From Planctomycetota bacterium (GTDB lineage Bacteria; Planctomycetota; Planctomycetia; Pirellulales; Lacipirellulaceae): a stretch of DNA of 64,000 bases. The position numbers were made by a program, and so were the translations under genes. The stretch lies in NCBI GenBank assembly GCA_029781135.1, contig JAKOXH010000059.1:92250-156249 (forward strand), written 5' to 3'. Positions 13,377 to 23,524 of the stretch are shown one piece after another. The notes under the pieces are model-generated. The model was not told where the DNA came from. It made no database searches and saw only the letters and a program-made list of their open reading frames with translations. Within the stretch, counting starts at the first letter, position 1; each line of letters opens with the position of its first letter.

Positions 13377-16000
13377 CACCATTCGGCTTCGATTTGCAGC
13401 CAGCGGTTGGGGCCGAGATCGAGTTGGGCCGCGCCATCGACTACTGATAATACTTCAAGCGGCTGGCCGCGAAAATCGGTGAGGTTGGCCGTGCGGAAGG
13501 GGTGGAAAGCACTGACGGTGGTGCGGGTATCGCGGCCTGCGATTTCGAGAATGCGCAATCGCACACCGTTTGGTGGGGTGCCCAGTGGTTCGATATGCGT
13601 GATGATCGCGTTCTTTGCACCGACGTGCAGGAACCAGCCCTTGGGTGCACTTGCCGCGCCGGGCATCTCCGCGATAACCGGCCGACTTGCGGATAACAAA
13701 GCACAGGCTGCTTGAGCCGGTGTCGGCACCTCTAGCCCGACTGCGAACTGGAAACGGCGACGTTCCTCGCCAGCCGGTAGCAGCAACGTATCGAGCCAAG
13801 TCGTTGACGATCGCCGGTGAAAGGGTAGCCCCAGCGGAAATATGGTGATTCGCCCAATGAGATCATCGATTTCGACCCACTCGGGCGACTCGATTTGTTC
13901 GCGTTCGGTTTCGCGGCCCGACCATTGAGCGCCCACACGAATGCTCAGCGCATCCTCGGCCCAGGCCACGCGGCTAGCAAAGTAGGAGGTCCACAGGTTG
14001 CCTTCGGGCAATTGCTGCGGGTCCAGTTCGACCTCAATGATAATGGGTACGAGTCCTCTGACAACACGCACACGTTGCGTGTAGTTGGCGAGTGGTCGAC
14101 TCTTGGCGTCGAGAATCCGCCCCATCGATGTGATTTCGCCGACGAGCTCGTCGTTGCGGGTAATTTCAACTCGCCCGGCGACCATTTGTGAATCGCCCAC
14201 GGGCCCACGCGGTTGATGAAACACGAGCCGCTGAGAAACGCGTGTGCTGCGATCGCGGTGCAATCGCAACGATTGAATGCCGCCCGTCTTTTTGTTGACG
14301 GTGAGTTCGAAGCGTTCATTGCGAAGCACGAGTCCTTCTGCCAAAGCCACGGGGTTGATTTGCACCGCTGGGTTAATTGCCCGATAGCCGCAGCCGAGGA
14401 CATCGGGCACAAGTGAACCGCCGGCATTGTTTGAGGAATGTGCGGTAGTCGCCGTTTCCGCGAGCGGGTCAACACCGATGAGGTAATTTAACGGAAAATT
14501 CCAGCCGTTAATTGCAATTTGAGAGTCGGAAGTGGGATTCAATTGGTCGGCAACCGATAAGGACGCCGTTTGCGCTAGACCTTCACCGAGTTGACGATGT
14601 GTGGCCAGAAGTTCCTCGCGATAGGCGTTCACGGCTAGCGAAATCGCATTGGCGGCCACGGCAAACTGCGAACGATTGGGATAAGCGCGCGGATTGAAGT
14701 GGACCCAGTCGTCGGTTTGGCGCGACACTTCAAAATACTCGTCGAGCGTGATCAGTTTTCCCAACACGGTTCCAAAGCGTGCGGCGCGCCGCAAATCGTC
14801 GAAATACTCGCATTCGGCACCAGGCCAACTTGCCAGCAATAGGGTGGCCACGTGGTCGCGGGCCAGCGTATCGCCGATGCGCTCGGCGAGTTTTAGCCAG
14901 GTTTCCGGCTGCGCGGCATCGAGCGGCGGAGCGGTGAGCGCTTCAATCGCCGTCGACTTATCGGCTCCCCAATTGGTTTTCCGTTGTTCGGCCCGGGGAA
15001 GTTTGGCGCCATCGAACGACGTATGCAATGCACCGCGAAACCCTAAATTTCGCAGTGCTTCTGGCAGCAGCGGCGTGAAGGTGGAATCGAACTGGCCAAA
15101 AATTTGGTACTCGCGTCCCAGGTGCTGTTGGGCAGTCGCCTGGCCACGGCGGAGTTCCGCCAAGAGCCCTTCCGGTCCGGGAAATGTGGACGTGGCCCGA
15201 TGGAACTTCCCACCAATGATCGCCGCCGAGCCGGCCGCAACTGCCCGTTTCAGTTCGGCAAACGTTTCCGGATGATCGTGGGCCAGCCGTTCGATCTGCT
15301 CGCCAGCGATCAGCAAATTGGCGGGACTTCCGGCGGCGAGCTTGGCTCGAAGTGGTTCACCCAAGGTGCTGTCGGCGAGTAGCGTGAGATCGACGACGTA
15401 GAAATCGACCGAGTAGACATGATGCCGCGCATCGGCCAATAAGTCGAAAGCACGAGTTAATTCATCGTGGGCTTCCGTGAGATTTCCAGCGACAGTCGCC
15501 TTGGCGGCGGCAACAGCCGCATTCTGGAACTGGGCCGTATCCAACACCGAACTGTAGCGCATGGCCCGAGTGAGCAGTTCGACCACCAAATAGGCGTACC
15601 CCAACGCGAGAAAGTCGGCGGCCGTATCGGCATCGACTCCTAGCGGAGCTTTGCCGGCCGCGGCGAGAGCGATCGCGAGCGTATCCACGCGCGAAGCTGT
15701 GGTTTCGACCGGCGGCGGATTGCCGGGGGCCGTTGCCCGCAACCGGTCGCACCAATCCGCTGGCATGCGATCTCGGCTCGGCCGCGGAATCAGAATCAAC
15801 TCGTTGGCGAGCGAAGCGGGGTCGGGCGGTTCTTCCGCCTGGTGCCAACCGGGGAGGCAGCCGGTGTCGGCCAGAAACGAGGGATGCCAAGCCGCCGTCC
15901 AAGCTGTGAGCAGCTCGGCGGCGGCCTCATTGCCGAGGTGGGTCGGGAATTCGTCCCACCCTTTACCGGGCAGGAGGACGGAAATGCGTGTTAGGGTCAT
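13376..16000 (-). CDS. large GH38-like (alpha-mannosidase-related) protein
   Basis: 874 residues, no signal peptide. The layout is reminiscent of planctomycete proteins related to glycoside hydrolase family 38: an N-terminal alpha/beta region (SVDFYVVDLTLLA, LLIAGEQIERLAHDHPETF, IIGGKFHRATSTFPGPEG, QIFGQFDSTFTPLLPEALRN), then a C-terminal beta-sandwich (NERFELTVNKKTGGIQSL, IIIEVELDPQQLPEGN, ITIFPLGLPFHRRSS). I cannot securely assign catalytic Asp residues, so activity is uncertain. A glycan-processing or polysaccharide-related role is inferred only from fold resemblance. GTG and other starts are possible, but ATG at 16000 fits the conserved-looking N-terminus (RISVLLPGKGWDEFPTHLG). It is followed by cmk on the same strand. 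Confidence 0.55.
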   Translation of the reverse strand: MTLTRISVLLPGKGWDEFPTHLGNEAAAELLTAWTAAWHPSFLADTGCLPGWHQAEEPPDPASLANELILIPRPSRDRMPADWCDRLRATAPGNPPPVETTASRVDTLAIALAAAGKAPLGVDADTAADFLALGYAYLVVELLTRAMRYSSVLDTAQFQNAAVAAAKATVAGNLTEAHDELTRAFDLLADARHHVYSVDFYVVDLTLLADSTLGEPLRAKLAAGSPANLLIAGEQIERLAHDHPETFAELKRAVAAGSAAIIGGKFHRATSTFPGPEGLLAELRRGQATAQQHLGREYQIFGQFDSTFTPLLPEALRNLGFRGALHTSFDGAKLPRAEQRKTNWGADKSTAIEALTAPPLDAAQPETWLKLAERIGDTLARDHVATLLLASWPGAECEYFDDLRRAARFGTVLGKLITLDEYFEVSRQTDDWVHFNPRAYPNRSQFAVAANAISLAVNAYREELLATHRQLGEGLAQTASLSVADQLNPTSDSQIAINGWNFPLNYLIGVDPLAETATTAHSSNNAGGSLVPDVLGCGYRAINPAVQINPVALAEGLVLRNERFELTVNKKTGGIQSLRLHRDRSTRVSQRLVFHQPRGPVGDSQMVAGRVEITRNDELVGEITSMGRILDAKSRPLANYTQRVRVVRGLVPIIIEVELDPQQLPEGNLWTSYFASRVAWAEDALSIRVGAQWSGRETEREQIESPEWVEIDDLIGRITIFPLGLPFHRRSSTTWLDTLLLPAGEERRRFQFAVGLEVPTPAQAACALLSASRPVIAEMPGAASAPKGWFLHVGAKNAIITHIEPLGTPPNGVRLRILEIAGRDTRTTVSAFHPFRTANLTDFRGQPLEVLSVVDGAAQLDLGPNRWLQIEAEW

Positions 16001-16382
16001 AATCGTAACATAATATCTCGCCGGAATTTAAGGCGAAAGTGAGGCGACACCGCTGTTGGGAAGAGTTTCCCGCCCTAGAAGCGAATGATGGGGGGAAGCA
16101 ACAATTCCGAATTGCGGGCCAGCCGTTGCTACCCAAGACGAGATCGACGAGTAAAATGAAAGTTGCCGGGGTATCGGTTGTTTCGAGAGAGTTCTTGTTC
16201 GGACGGCCGGCAAGTTCGTAACGTCTTTTCCTTACGAGTGTTGGGGATTGGGGCCGCCGCCGCGGCGATTGGCCGGCGGGGCCACGATTGCGTCCAATCA
16301 CCGACAATGTAATTCATCAAACCAGCGAGAGGCAGCCGGCGATGCGTGGCAGCGTCGCGGCGATCGGGATAGAGGTTCTGAC
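16001..16382. other. 382-base divergent promoter region before the pilus-type locus
   Basis: Separates the minus-strand GH38-like gene from the plus-strand pilM-like gene. Open frames here on both strands are short and lack coding character. AGAGGTTCTGAC precedes the pilM-like ATG at 16383. I see no clear operator or terminator. Confidence 0.5.
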
Positions 16383-18929
16383 ATGGCGAAGAGTGACGCC
16401 GTTTGGGGAATCGACATTGGGCAGTGCGCGCTCAAAGCGTTGCGCTGTCGGCCGCACGACACCGAAAGCAAGATGGTGGTCGAGGCCTTCGATTACATCG
16501 AGTATCCCAAGATCCTCACGCAGCCCGAGGCCAATCGCGAGGAATTGATTCGCGAGGCATTACAGCAGTTTGTATCGCGAAACGACATCGCCGGGGAAAG
16601 TGTGGCGATTGCAGTTCCCGGCCAGAGCGGTTTGGCCCGCTTCATCAAGTTGCCGCCCGTCGAACGGAAGAAGATTCCCGATATCGTCAAGTACGAAGCT
16701 CGTCAGCAAATTCCGTTCGCTTTGGAAGATGTCGTCTGGGATTACCAGCCGCTCGTCGGCAGTGAAGAAGAGGGATATGCACTGGAAACCGAGGTCGGGT
16801 TGTTTGCGATGAAGCGCGACCAGGTTTCCCGCTCGCTCAAGCCGCTCGAAGAAGCCGGCATACCGGTCGATTACATTCAGCTTGCGCCGCTGTCGATTTA
16901 CAACTTCATTTGTTACGACCGGCTCGATGTTTCGGGGCCGTACGATGCGGCAAATCCGCCGAAGTCGACGGTGGTGATTTCGCTCGGCACGGATACGACG
17001 GACCTGGTGATTACGAACGGTTATCGGGTTTGGCAGCGGAGTATCCCGATCGGCGGCAATCACTTTACGAAAGCGCTCACCAAGGAACTTAAGCTCACGT
17101 TTGCCAAGGCGGAGCACCTCAAGCGGAACGCCATGAAGGCGGAGAACCCGAAGGCGGTGTTCCAGGCGATGCGACCGGTGTTCAGCGATTTGGTGGCCGA
17201 AATTCAGCGCTCGATCGGCTTTTTCACAAGCAATAATCGCAACGCCAAATTGGGTGATATGGTGGCGCTGGGCAACCCCATGAAGTTGCCGGGTTTGCAG
17301 CGATTTTTGACGCAGAATCTTGATCAAGAAGTCAAACTGATCGATCAGTTCAACAACCTCGTCGGCGGCACGGCGACGGCAGGACCCCAGTACAAAGAAA
17401 ACCAGCTGACGTTTGGCGTGGCCTATGGCTTGTGTGTGCAAGCGCTCGGTAAAGCGCAGTTGCACACGAATTTGCTGCCGGAAGAGATTGTCACCAAGCG
17501 GCTCGTCAAGGCGAAGAAGCCCTGGGCCGTGGCCGCGGCGGCACTACTTTTGGTTGGGCTGACGATCAACTATTTCGGTTATTACGCGACGCTCGCCTCG
17601 GCAAATATCGACGGGCAAATGAAGCAGCAACTGGCCGCCGCGACAAGCGCTGCCACAGCGGCGAAGGGTTTCGCGAGCGAGTTGGCCACGCTGAAGACCG
17701 ACTTTGAAGGCTACTTGAAGACCGGCAGTGAATTGCAGAGCAACGTGGACGGCCGCTTACTTTGGCTGGAGTTGCTGAAAGCGGTCGATGCCGCCATGCC
17801 GAAAGACACCCGTAAGCCGGAAGAACGTAAAGCCGATGAGGCCGACGTTGCGAAGCGGCCGGAACTGCACATCCAAACGATGGATTGCGAGTACTTTGCG
17901 GATTTAGCGCCGTGGCGGGCGAGCATCGCCGCCTATTTACCGGCGGCGGCCCCGGCGAACGGAGCGGCACCGGCAACGGGCGATGCGGCGACGACCGGCG
18001 GTGGCGCTGCGCCACAAGCTCCGCCCGCGGCGGATGGTACCGCTGCAACGCCGGGGGCGCCGGCGGCACCCGCACCAACGGCCGAAGCTTCATCCACACC
18101 AGCTGCGGCGGGAACACCAACTTCTCCGGATTCGTCGGCGGCCCCAGCGGAGGGCGCGGCGGGAGCGGGCGCAGGTGGCTGGGTTATCGAATTGCGTGGT
18201 TATCACCTGCACAATAATCCACCCGATAAGAAGGATGTCAATGTCGGCGACGAAGGCGGTCAGTTTGTAAAGAATACGCTGATCAAGAATTTGAAATCGG
18301 GCAAAGTCACGCTGCCGGATGGTCCGAACGGGGCACCGATTGAGGTCTCCATGGCCGACCTGGGCATTAGCGATCCGGTGATCGTCACGAGTGAGAAAGT
18401 GAAGGCCGTCACCTATTTGGCCGAACCGGTCGAATCGGCGGATGGATCAACGCCGATGATGCCGATGGCTCCCATGCCGACCGCGGTGCCGGAAGGGGGC
18501 GTTGCCCAGCCTGGAGCAACTCCTGCGGAACAGTTGCCCAAGACGCTAAAGCTGCGGCAGTACGATTTTATTGTGCAATTCTGTTGGCAACCGAAGCCGC
18601 GGGGAGACCGTCTAAAGGCCCTGGCCAGCAAGGCGCCTGTGCCTGGTGGCGCAACCGCGGCCGAGAGCGCTCCGGCACCGCCGGCTGCTGCTGGTGGAAC
18701 TCCGCCAGAAGCCAGTTCGACCGCCGCCGCGGGCGCGCCGCCAGCGGCACCCGTACCGGCTGCGGCCGCAACTCCGGCCGCGCCACCTGCGGCACCTGCT
18801 TCGCCGGCCGCGCCGGCAGCAACGCCCGTGTCGGCGCCGGCCCCCGCTCCCACACCACCGCCGGCTGCACCTTCCGCAGGTGCGGCGGCAACCGGTGGCG
18901 AGACAACCACTCCCAAACCAAGCTCTTAG
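16383..18929 (+). CDS. PilM-PilN-like fusion protein of a type IV pilus/secretion apparatus
   Basis: 848 residues. Residues 1 to about 360 are an actin-fold PilM domain: GIDIGQCALKAL, VAIAVPGQSGLARFIKLPPV, KYEARQQIPFALEDVVWDYQ and SLGTDTTDLVITNG (the last a phosphate-2-type loop). A transmembrane helix follows (WAVAAAALLLVGLTINYFGY), then a periplasmic PilN-like coiled region. The second half has two long Ala/Pro-rich linkers (around 520-600 and 755-848) around a folded segment containing WVIELRGYHLHNN. In proteobacteria PilM and PilN are separate and interact through the PilN N-terminus; here the two seem fused. The ATG at 16383 precedes the conserved KSDAVWGIDIG. It is first of an apparent operon ending in a secretin. 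Confidence 0.8.
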   Translation: MAKSDAVWGIDIGQCALKALRCRPHDTESKMVVEAFDYIEYPKILTQPEANREELIREALQQFVSRNDIAGESVAIAVPGQSGLARFIKLPPVERKKIPDIVKYEARQQIPFALEDVVWDYQPLVGSEEEGYALETEVGLFAMKRDQVSRSLKPLEEAGIPVDYIQLAPLSIYNFICYDRLDVSGPYDAANPPKSTVVISLGTDTTDLVITNGYRVWQRSIPIGGNHFTKALTKELKLTFAKAEHLKRNAMKAENPKAVFQAMRPVFSDLVAEIQRSIGFFTSNNRNAKLGDMVALGNPMKLPGLQRFLTQNLDQEVKLIDQFNNLVGGTATAGPQYKENQLTFGVAYGLCVQALGKAQLHTNLLPEEIVTKRLVKAKKPWAVAAAALLLVGLTINYFGYYATLASANIDGQMKQQLAAATSAATAAKGFASELATLKTDFEGYLKTGSELQSNVDGRLLWLELLKAVDAAMPKDTRKPEERKADEADVAKRPELHIQTMDCEYFADLAPWRASIAAYLPAAAPANGAAPATGDAATTGGGAAPQAPPAADGTAATPGAPAAPAPTAEASSTPAAAGTPTSPDSSAAPAEGAAGAGAGGWVIELRGYHLHNNPPDKKDVNVGDEGGQFVKNTLIKNLKSGKVTLPDGPNGAPIEVSMADLGISDPVIVTSEKVKAVTYLAEPVESADGSTPMMPMAPMPTAVPEGGVAQPGATPAEQLPKTLKLRQYDFIVQFCWQPKPRGDRLKALASKAPVPGGATAAESAPAPPAAAGGTPPEASSTAAAGAPPAAPVPAAAATPAAPPAAPASPAAPAATPVSAPAPAPTPPPAAPSAGAAATGGETTTPKPSS

Positions 18930-18950
18930 TATTTTTAGGAACAGAAGACA

Positions 18951-20528
18951 ATGGACAAGGTCCGGATGGTTCTCGGTTGGCTGAAACGTCACCATTTTTG
19001 GCTGCTGCTCGTCCTCGTTGCGCTCATTGCCGTGGTTTGTTGGTGGAGTGCGTCGGGTAAGGCAATTGCCGGATTCAACACGGCCAAGTCAACGATCACG
19101 GCGGGTTTCAGTGAAATCGAATCGGTGCAGAGTGCGTCTTTTCATCCCAATAGTGAGATCAATAAACGGCAGACGGAAGAAAACGCCAAACAGCAAGAGA
19201 GCGTGCAGAAGCTGTGGCAATTTCTCTACGAGAAGCAACGCGCCGACGTACTCAAGTGGCCGGTTGCCCTGAGCCAGGCGTTCCGCGATTTTGTGGAGAA
19301 GAAGCAATTCGGCGATAATATTCCGGAAGACCTGCGCGACAACTATCAAAACTACATCGAGCAGCACTTTCCCAAACTGCCGGAAAAAATCAACGCACGG
19401 GCGTTGGATATCAATAACACGTCGGGTGCCGGTGCTGGTGCTTACGGTGGGGGAGAGTATTCGCGTGGTCCGGGAGCGTATGGGCCCGGCGCATACGGTG
19501 CGGCCGGTGCCACGGGAATGCCGGACGACGATGATTATATTTGCGAATGGTCGTTCGCCGATCAGCAGGTCATTCGCGACGAATTGAATTTTCCGCAACG
19601 TCCGTCGGCACTTCGCATTTGGGTGACGCAGGAAGACCTGTGGGTCTATCACACGCTACTGAATGTGATTGCGAAGACGAATCAGGCCGTGAATGCAACG
19701 CGGAAGTCCAATGCTGCCATTCAAGCGGTTTCGTCGATTGAAGTGGGAAGTCGGGCGGCCCAATATAGTCGGAGCCCAGGCCGACTGCTCGTTGCGCCGG
19801 TCACTGCTGCGGGCGGCGGTGTGGAAGGTCCGGGAGCTGGCGCAAGGGGACCGGGCCCGGGCATGGGGATGGCGCCTGGCGGCCGCGGCGAAGAACGCGG
19901 CATGGGAATGGGGCCGGGAATGGGAATGTCGCTCGCGCCCGGAAGTGTTCTGACTCCGGCGCAAGAGCAGGGGATGCTGATGTCTGGGCGCTATATCGAC
20001 GACAAGGGGCAGCCGATCGCGGTCGGCGGCGGCGATGCAGCAGCAGGCGCACCAGCGCCCGAGGCGAGTGCTCCGGCGGCCGCGGAAGCACCGCCACTTG
20101 ATATGTCGCAATTTGGCGCTGGCTACAAGCGGCTTCCGATTCGCATGGTGTTGCGAATGGATGTGCGAAAGTTACCGATTTTGATCACCGCTTGTGCCAA
20201 CGAGCCACTACGGGTGGAGGTGCAGGAAGTGCGCATCAATCCGTCGGACGCTTCGGCGACAAACGGTGGGATGATGGGGGGAATGATGGGCGGTTATGGC
20301 GGCGAGCGGGGTGGTCCTGGCGGTGGCGGAGGGTACCGCCCGAGCGGCATGATGGGTGGCGGCTCGCCGGGGGCTTCGTTGTTTCCCGATCGGACCGGCA
20401 TCCAGACGTTTTTGGCTCGCCCGTACGAAGCCACGGTGGTAGTCCAAGGCATCATCTACATCTTCAAGAAACCGGAACTGAATAAAGCGAAGCCCGCTGG
20501 CGAACAACCAGTGGCGACTGCGAATTGA
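18951..20528 (+). CDS. bitopic membrane protein of pilus-type locus (PilO-like position)
   Basis: 525 residues. A single N-terminal transmembrane helix (FWLLLVLVALIAVVCWW) is followed by a charged, probably coiled region rich in Glu/Lys/Gln (IESVQSASFHPNSEINKRQT onwards), as in PilO/GspM-type assembly proteins. Two Gly/Met/Pro-rich stretches (around residues 160-185 and 285-330) and another near the end interrupt the folded parts. No residue-level match to PilO is claimed; the assignment rests on topology and position. It starts 21 bases after the PilM-like stop and its stop overlaps the 5' flank of the next gene, so it belongs to the same operon. GGAACAGAAGACA precedes the ATG. Confidence 0.7.
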   Translation: MDKVRMVLGWLKRHHFWLLLVLVALIAVVCWWSASGKAIAGFNTAKSTITAGFSEIESVQSASFHPNSEINKRQTEENAKQQESVQKLWQFLYEKQRADVLKWPVALSQAFRDFVEKKQFGDNIPEDLRDNYQNYIEQHFPKLPEKINARALDINNTSGAGAGAYGGGEYSRGPGAYGPGAYGAAGATGMPDDDDYICEWSFADQQVIRDELNFPQRPSALRIWVTQEDLWVYHTLLNVIAKTNQAVNATRKSNAAIQAVSSIEVGSRAAQYSRSPGRLLVAPVTAAGGGVEGPGAGARGPGPGMGMAPGGRGEERGMGMGPGMGMSLAPGSVLTPAQEQGMLMSGRYIDDKGQPIAVGGGDAAAGAPAPEASAPAAAEAPPLDMSQFGAGYKRLPIRMVLRMDVRKLPILITACANEPLRVEVQEVRINPSDASATNGGMMGGMMGGYGGERGGPGGGGGYRPSGMMGGGSPGASLFPDRTGIQTFLARPYEATVVVQGIIYIFKKPELNKAKPAGEQPVATAN

Positions 20529-20554
20529 TTCCGATAGGTTTGCAGGAGTTTTTC

Positions 20555-22867
20555 ATGGCAGGCAATCTCAAGGGTTTGAATGGCGTGAAGGGGCTCGCAT
20601 TGCGGCATGGCGAGAAGGTCGCAATTGCGCTGGTGGGGCTTGTGGCCTTATGGCTGGTATACAAATCGACCTCCTTGCCGCGGTTGGAAGACAAGTACCA
20701 GGCCGGCGAATTGGCCAAGAAGATCACGGCCACGAATGCCGCCGTGAATGATGCCAAATGGCCAGAGCCGACGAGCGAGTCGGCGAAAGAGGTGTATCAT
20801 TCCCAGCCAATCGATGCCAAGGCGGACAATTCGGTGAATCTTCGCGCGTATCAGCCGCCTACGGCCCAAGGGATGGATTCGCCGATCGTGACGCCCACCA
20901 TTCCGCGCGATGATCCGAAATTGCTGAACCCAGTCGCAGTGCGAGCAACTGGCGGGGTCGGACTGTTTGCATTCTTGGATGAGAAGATTCGCAAAGAGCA
21001 GCAGCTAAAGCTGGCGGCGGAAGCGGAAGCGGCTGCGAAGAAGCAAGCCGATGAGGTGGCGAAGCAGGCAAAAAACAATGCCGGTGCGAATGGGCCTGGC
21101 GAGAGCGGTCGCCGGAATCGAGGTGTCGAGCCGGGATATAGCACATTACCGGTGGATCCGAAGCATCCGAAGCGGCGGATGATCGAAGGGATGACGCGCC
21201 CCGTGGGAATTCCACTGCAGGGCGGCGAACGTATCGAACAAGCGTACTGGGCATGCGTCGTCGCCAAAGTGCCCATTCGCGAGCAATTGAAGCTGTACCA
21301 GGACGCTTTCGAAAAGTCCAAAACGGGTTTCGACATGGCCCGCGACATGCCTCAGTACAAAGGCTTTTTGGTACAGCGCGCCGATGTCATTCCCGGAAAG
21401 GAAATCAAAGAAGAAGACTGGAAGCCGGTGCCCGTTTATGACGGCCAACATAAGTCGATTATCGCGAAAACGCCGCTGCATCCGAGCGTGATGGCAATGA
21501 GCGTCATGGCCCAGCTTTATACGGCGGCTCAAAGTTTTTGGGCGGGTATGTCTCCCGATGTGATTGATCCGCGCTTTGTCGATTACGTGCTGACATCGCC
21601 GTTGCCGCCGCTCGTGGGGCGCGACTGGGGAGCCGAGGCTTCGCATCCCGATTTCCCCACGTTGGCAAACACACCACCGCTCGAGCAGGAAATGGTGCCC
21701 ACGCCGGGTACTCCGCCGGCGACAACCCCCAAGAAACCAGCGAATACGGACGAGAATTCGGCGTTATCGGCCGCGGGCGATCCGAACGCCGCGGGGGTGC
21801 CCGGTGCCAATCCGGCGATGGGAGGATATGGCGGAGCGGGCCGCTACGGCCCAGGGCCGGGTGGTGGTCGAATGGGAGAGTATGGAGGAGGTGGCTACGG
21901 TCCGGGAATGGGTATGGGTACGGGTATGGCCCCTGTCGGTATGGGCCGCTACGGTAGCGAAGGCGAGGGTCGTCGCGGCGGATATGGTGGCGGCTACGGC
22001 GGGCCGGGGGGTGGCGAAGGTCGCTACGGCGGTGGCTACGGTGGAGGTGGTGGCTATAGTGGCGCCATGCCGACGATGGGAACTCAGCGGACAAGTCTGG
22101 CCAAAGGCGTCGATTACTTGCTGCTGCGTTTCTTTGATTACACGGTCGAGCCGGGCAAGAAATACCGTTACCGCGTGAAACTGGTGCTTGCCGACCCGAA
22201 TTACCAGATGCCGGAAAATGTGGTCGCCGCGTCGGTACTGGAGCGACGCAAGAAAGAAGCCCAGGAGGCGAAGGCCCAGAACCGTCAGCGTCCCGATTTT
22301 CGCCGCACGGAAGGCTGGAGCGATCCGAGCCCGGTGGTGGGTATTCCGCTGGCGGGCGGGGCTAAATTGGCCGACGTAAAAGCTCCTTCGGGCGACAAAA
22401 TTGGCGATGAGCCGGTCATCAAGTTGCTCGTCGATTCGTTTGACAAAGACAGCGATGGCAACGCGATTCAAGCGGCCACCGAGAAAGAATTTCGTCGGGG
22501 AAATATCGCGAACTTCACGGACGATGTCGAGTATGTGGTGGCGGTGCCGCCGTCAATCGATACACATCAGGGCTTCAAGTTCGCCACGGGCATCACGGTG
22601 GTCGATGCGGAAGGGGGCAAGAAGTTGGGGAAAGACCTGGCCTCGCCAGGACGCGTGATGTTAATGGGGCCTGCCGGCGAGCTGTTCATTCGCAAAGAGT
22701 TGGATGATAAAGCGGCCGTCGAGTATCGAAAAATGTTGTTTGCCAAGAATCCGCTGGGGGCCACAGGCTACGGTGGGGAAGGGCCTGGATCCGGTCGAGG
22801 GCGGGGTCCCGGTCCTGGCGGCGGGCCGGGTCCTGGCGGGCCCGGTGCTGGACGAGGGCGTCTGTAA
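20555..22867 (+). CDS. bitopic Gly-rich membrane protein of pilus-type locus
   Basis: 770 residues. The N-terminal transmembrane helix (VAIALVGLVALWLVYKS) is followed by an extracytoplasmic region with a Lys/Ala/Glu coiled segment (near 150-175), a globular region, a long Gly/Tyr/Arg/Met-rich low-complexity stretch (about 415-510), and a final folded region with YTVEPGKKYRYRVKLVLADPN. It ends in a Gly/Pro/Arg tail. GCAGGAG at 20542-20548 fixes the ATG at 20555. It lies 26 bases after the previous stop and clearly belongs to the operon. A PilP/GspC-like bridging role between inner membrane and secretin is a reasonable inference from position, but I see no sequence motif that proves it. Confidence 0.65.
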   Translation: MAGNLKGLNGVKGLALRHGEKVAIALVGLVALWLVYKSTSLPRLEDKYQAGELAKKITATNAAVNDAKWPEPTSESAKEVYHSQPIDAKADNSVNLRAYQPPTAQGMDSPIVTPTIPRDDPKLLNPVAVRATGGVGLFAFLDEKIRKEQQLKLAAEAEAAAKKQADEVAKQAKNNAGANGPGESGRRNRGVEPGYSTLPVDPKHPKRRMIEGMTRPVGIPLQGGERIEQAYWACVVAKVPIREQLKLYQDAFEKSKTGFDMARDMPQYKGFLVQRADVIPGKEIKEEDWKPVPVYDGQHKSIIAKTPLHPSVMAMSVMAQLYTAAQSFWAGMSPDVIDPRFVDYVLTSPLPPLVGRDWGAEASHPDFPTLANTPPLEQEMVPTPGTPPATTPKKPANTDENSALSAAGDPNAAGVPGANPAMGGYGGAGRYGPGPGGGRMGEYGGGGYGPGMGMGTGMAPVGMGRYGSEGEGRRGGYGGGYGGPGGGEGRYGGGYGGGGGYSGAMPTMGTQRTSLAKGVDYLLLRFFDYTVEPGKKYRYRVKLVLADPNYQMPENVVAASVLERRKKEAQEAKAQNRQRPDFRRTEGWSDPSPVVGIPLAGGAKLADVKAPSGDKIGDEPVIKLLVDSFDKDSDGNAIQAATEKEFRRGNIANFTDDVEYVVAVPPSIDTHQGFKFATGITVVDAEGGKKLGKDLASPGRVMLMGPAGELFIRKELDDKAAVEYRKMLFAKNPLGATGYGGEGPGSGRGRGPGPGGGPGPGGPGAGRGRL

Positions 22868-23053
22868 GATCGCGCGCCGAAACGACGCTTTCGTGGCGTG
22901 GTTATTTCGCCTTGAAATAGCAGTATTTGCGGGTACTATCGGCAGAATCTCTGCTTCGCGAGCGCCAACTGGCGTCCAGCATGCCGATGGTCGCCGAATT
23001 CTTTCCGCGGCATTAGTAACAGTTTGGCCGTAGGAAGTGGTGACGTGTTTTCA

Positions 23054-23144
23054 AGTGAGTAGGTGAGTAAGTGAGTAGGTGCGCAGGGATCGGCAAGCGG
23101 TCTGGTCGTTTCCCAAGTTCTGGGACCTACTCACCTACTCACCC
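23054..23144. repeat. inverted GTGAGTAGGTGAGTAAG minisatellite
   Basis: Tandem GTGAGTAG/GTGAGTAA octamers at 23054-23080 have their reverse complement (CCTACTCACCTACTCACC) at 23126-23144, about 45 bases away. Same architecture as other dispersed repeats in the window: short tandem units facing their complement. Confidence 0.8.
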
Positions 23145-23208
23145 AAGATATTGCCCGACGTTAATCGGCTAAACTGTTACCGGCATTTGTCATTCGCGAC
23201 GGTACTTT

Positions 23209-23235
23209 ACAGGCTGTGCTGCTAGCACAGCCTGT
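23209..23235. repeat. perfect 12-base-arm palindrome
   Basis: ACAGGCTGTGCT and AGCACAGCCTGT with a 3-base loop. No T-run follows, so it is a weak candidate for a terminator and a better one for a REP-like element. Confidence 0.75.
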
Positions 23236-23524
23236 TCTAAATTTCTTGGACGACGGCAAAAGCGGCCTTGACGCGGTTTTGTGCTGCCGTTAATTTCCCG
23301 CTCCTCATCTGCCGGGAACAGGCTGCCCCAAGACTTTTCACTAGTTTTGACACGATGCGTCAAACCGTTACTGGTCACCACGCGGTCGGTTCCCACGAAT
23401 CCTAACTCGACGCGTTTTTAGCACGGTTACCTGTATTTGGCCGACATGTGAACGCGATGGGGTGTTGCGCTTGGAACGAGCGCCACATGGGCCGACGCGA
23501 ACCGTCGCTAGAAGGAGAAGCGAG

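Larger units (their letters stand above)
22868..23524. other. 657-base intergenic region before the secretin gene
   Basis: No convincing gene. It holds a GTGAGTAGGT minisatellite in inverted pairs (23054-23144) and a perfect 12-base palindrome (23209-23235). The secretin therefore may have its own promoter in 23240-23510, although it is functionally part of the preceding locus. Confidence 0.55.

Noticed and set aside
16560..17465. 301-codon minus-strand open frame
   Set aside because: Antisense to the PilM domain with its conserved motifs; Arg/His-rich shadow.
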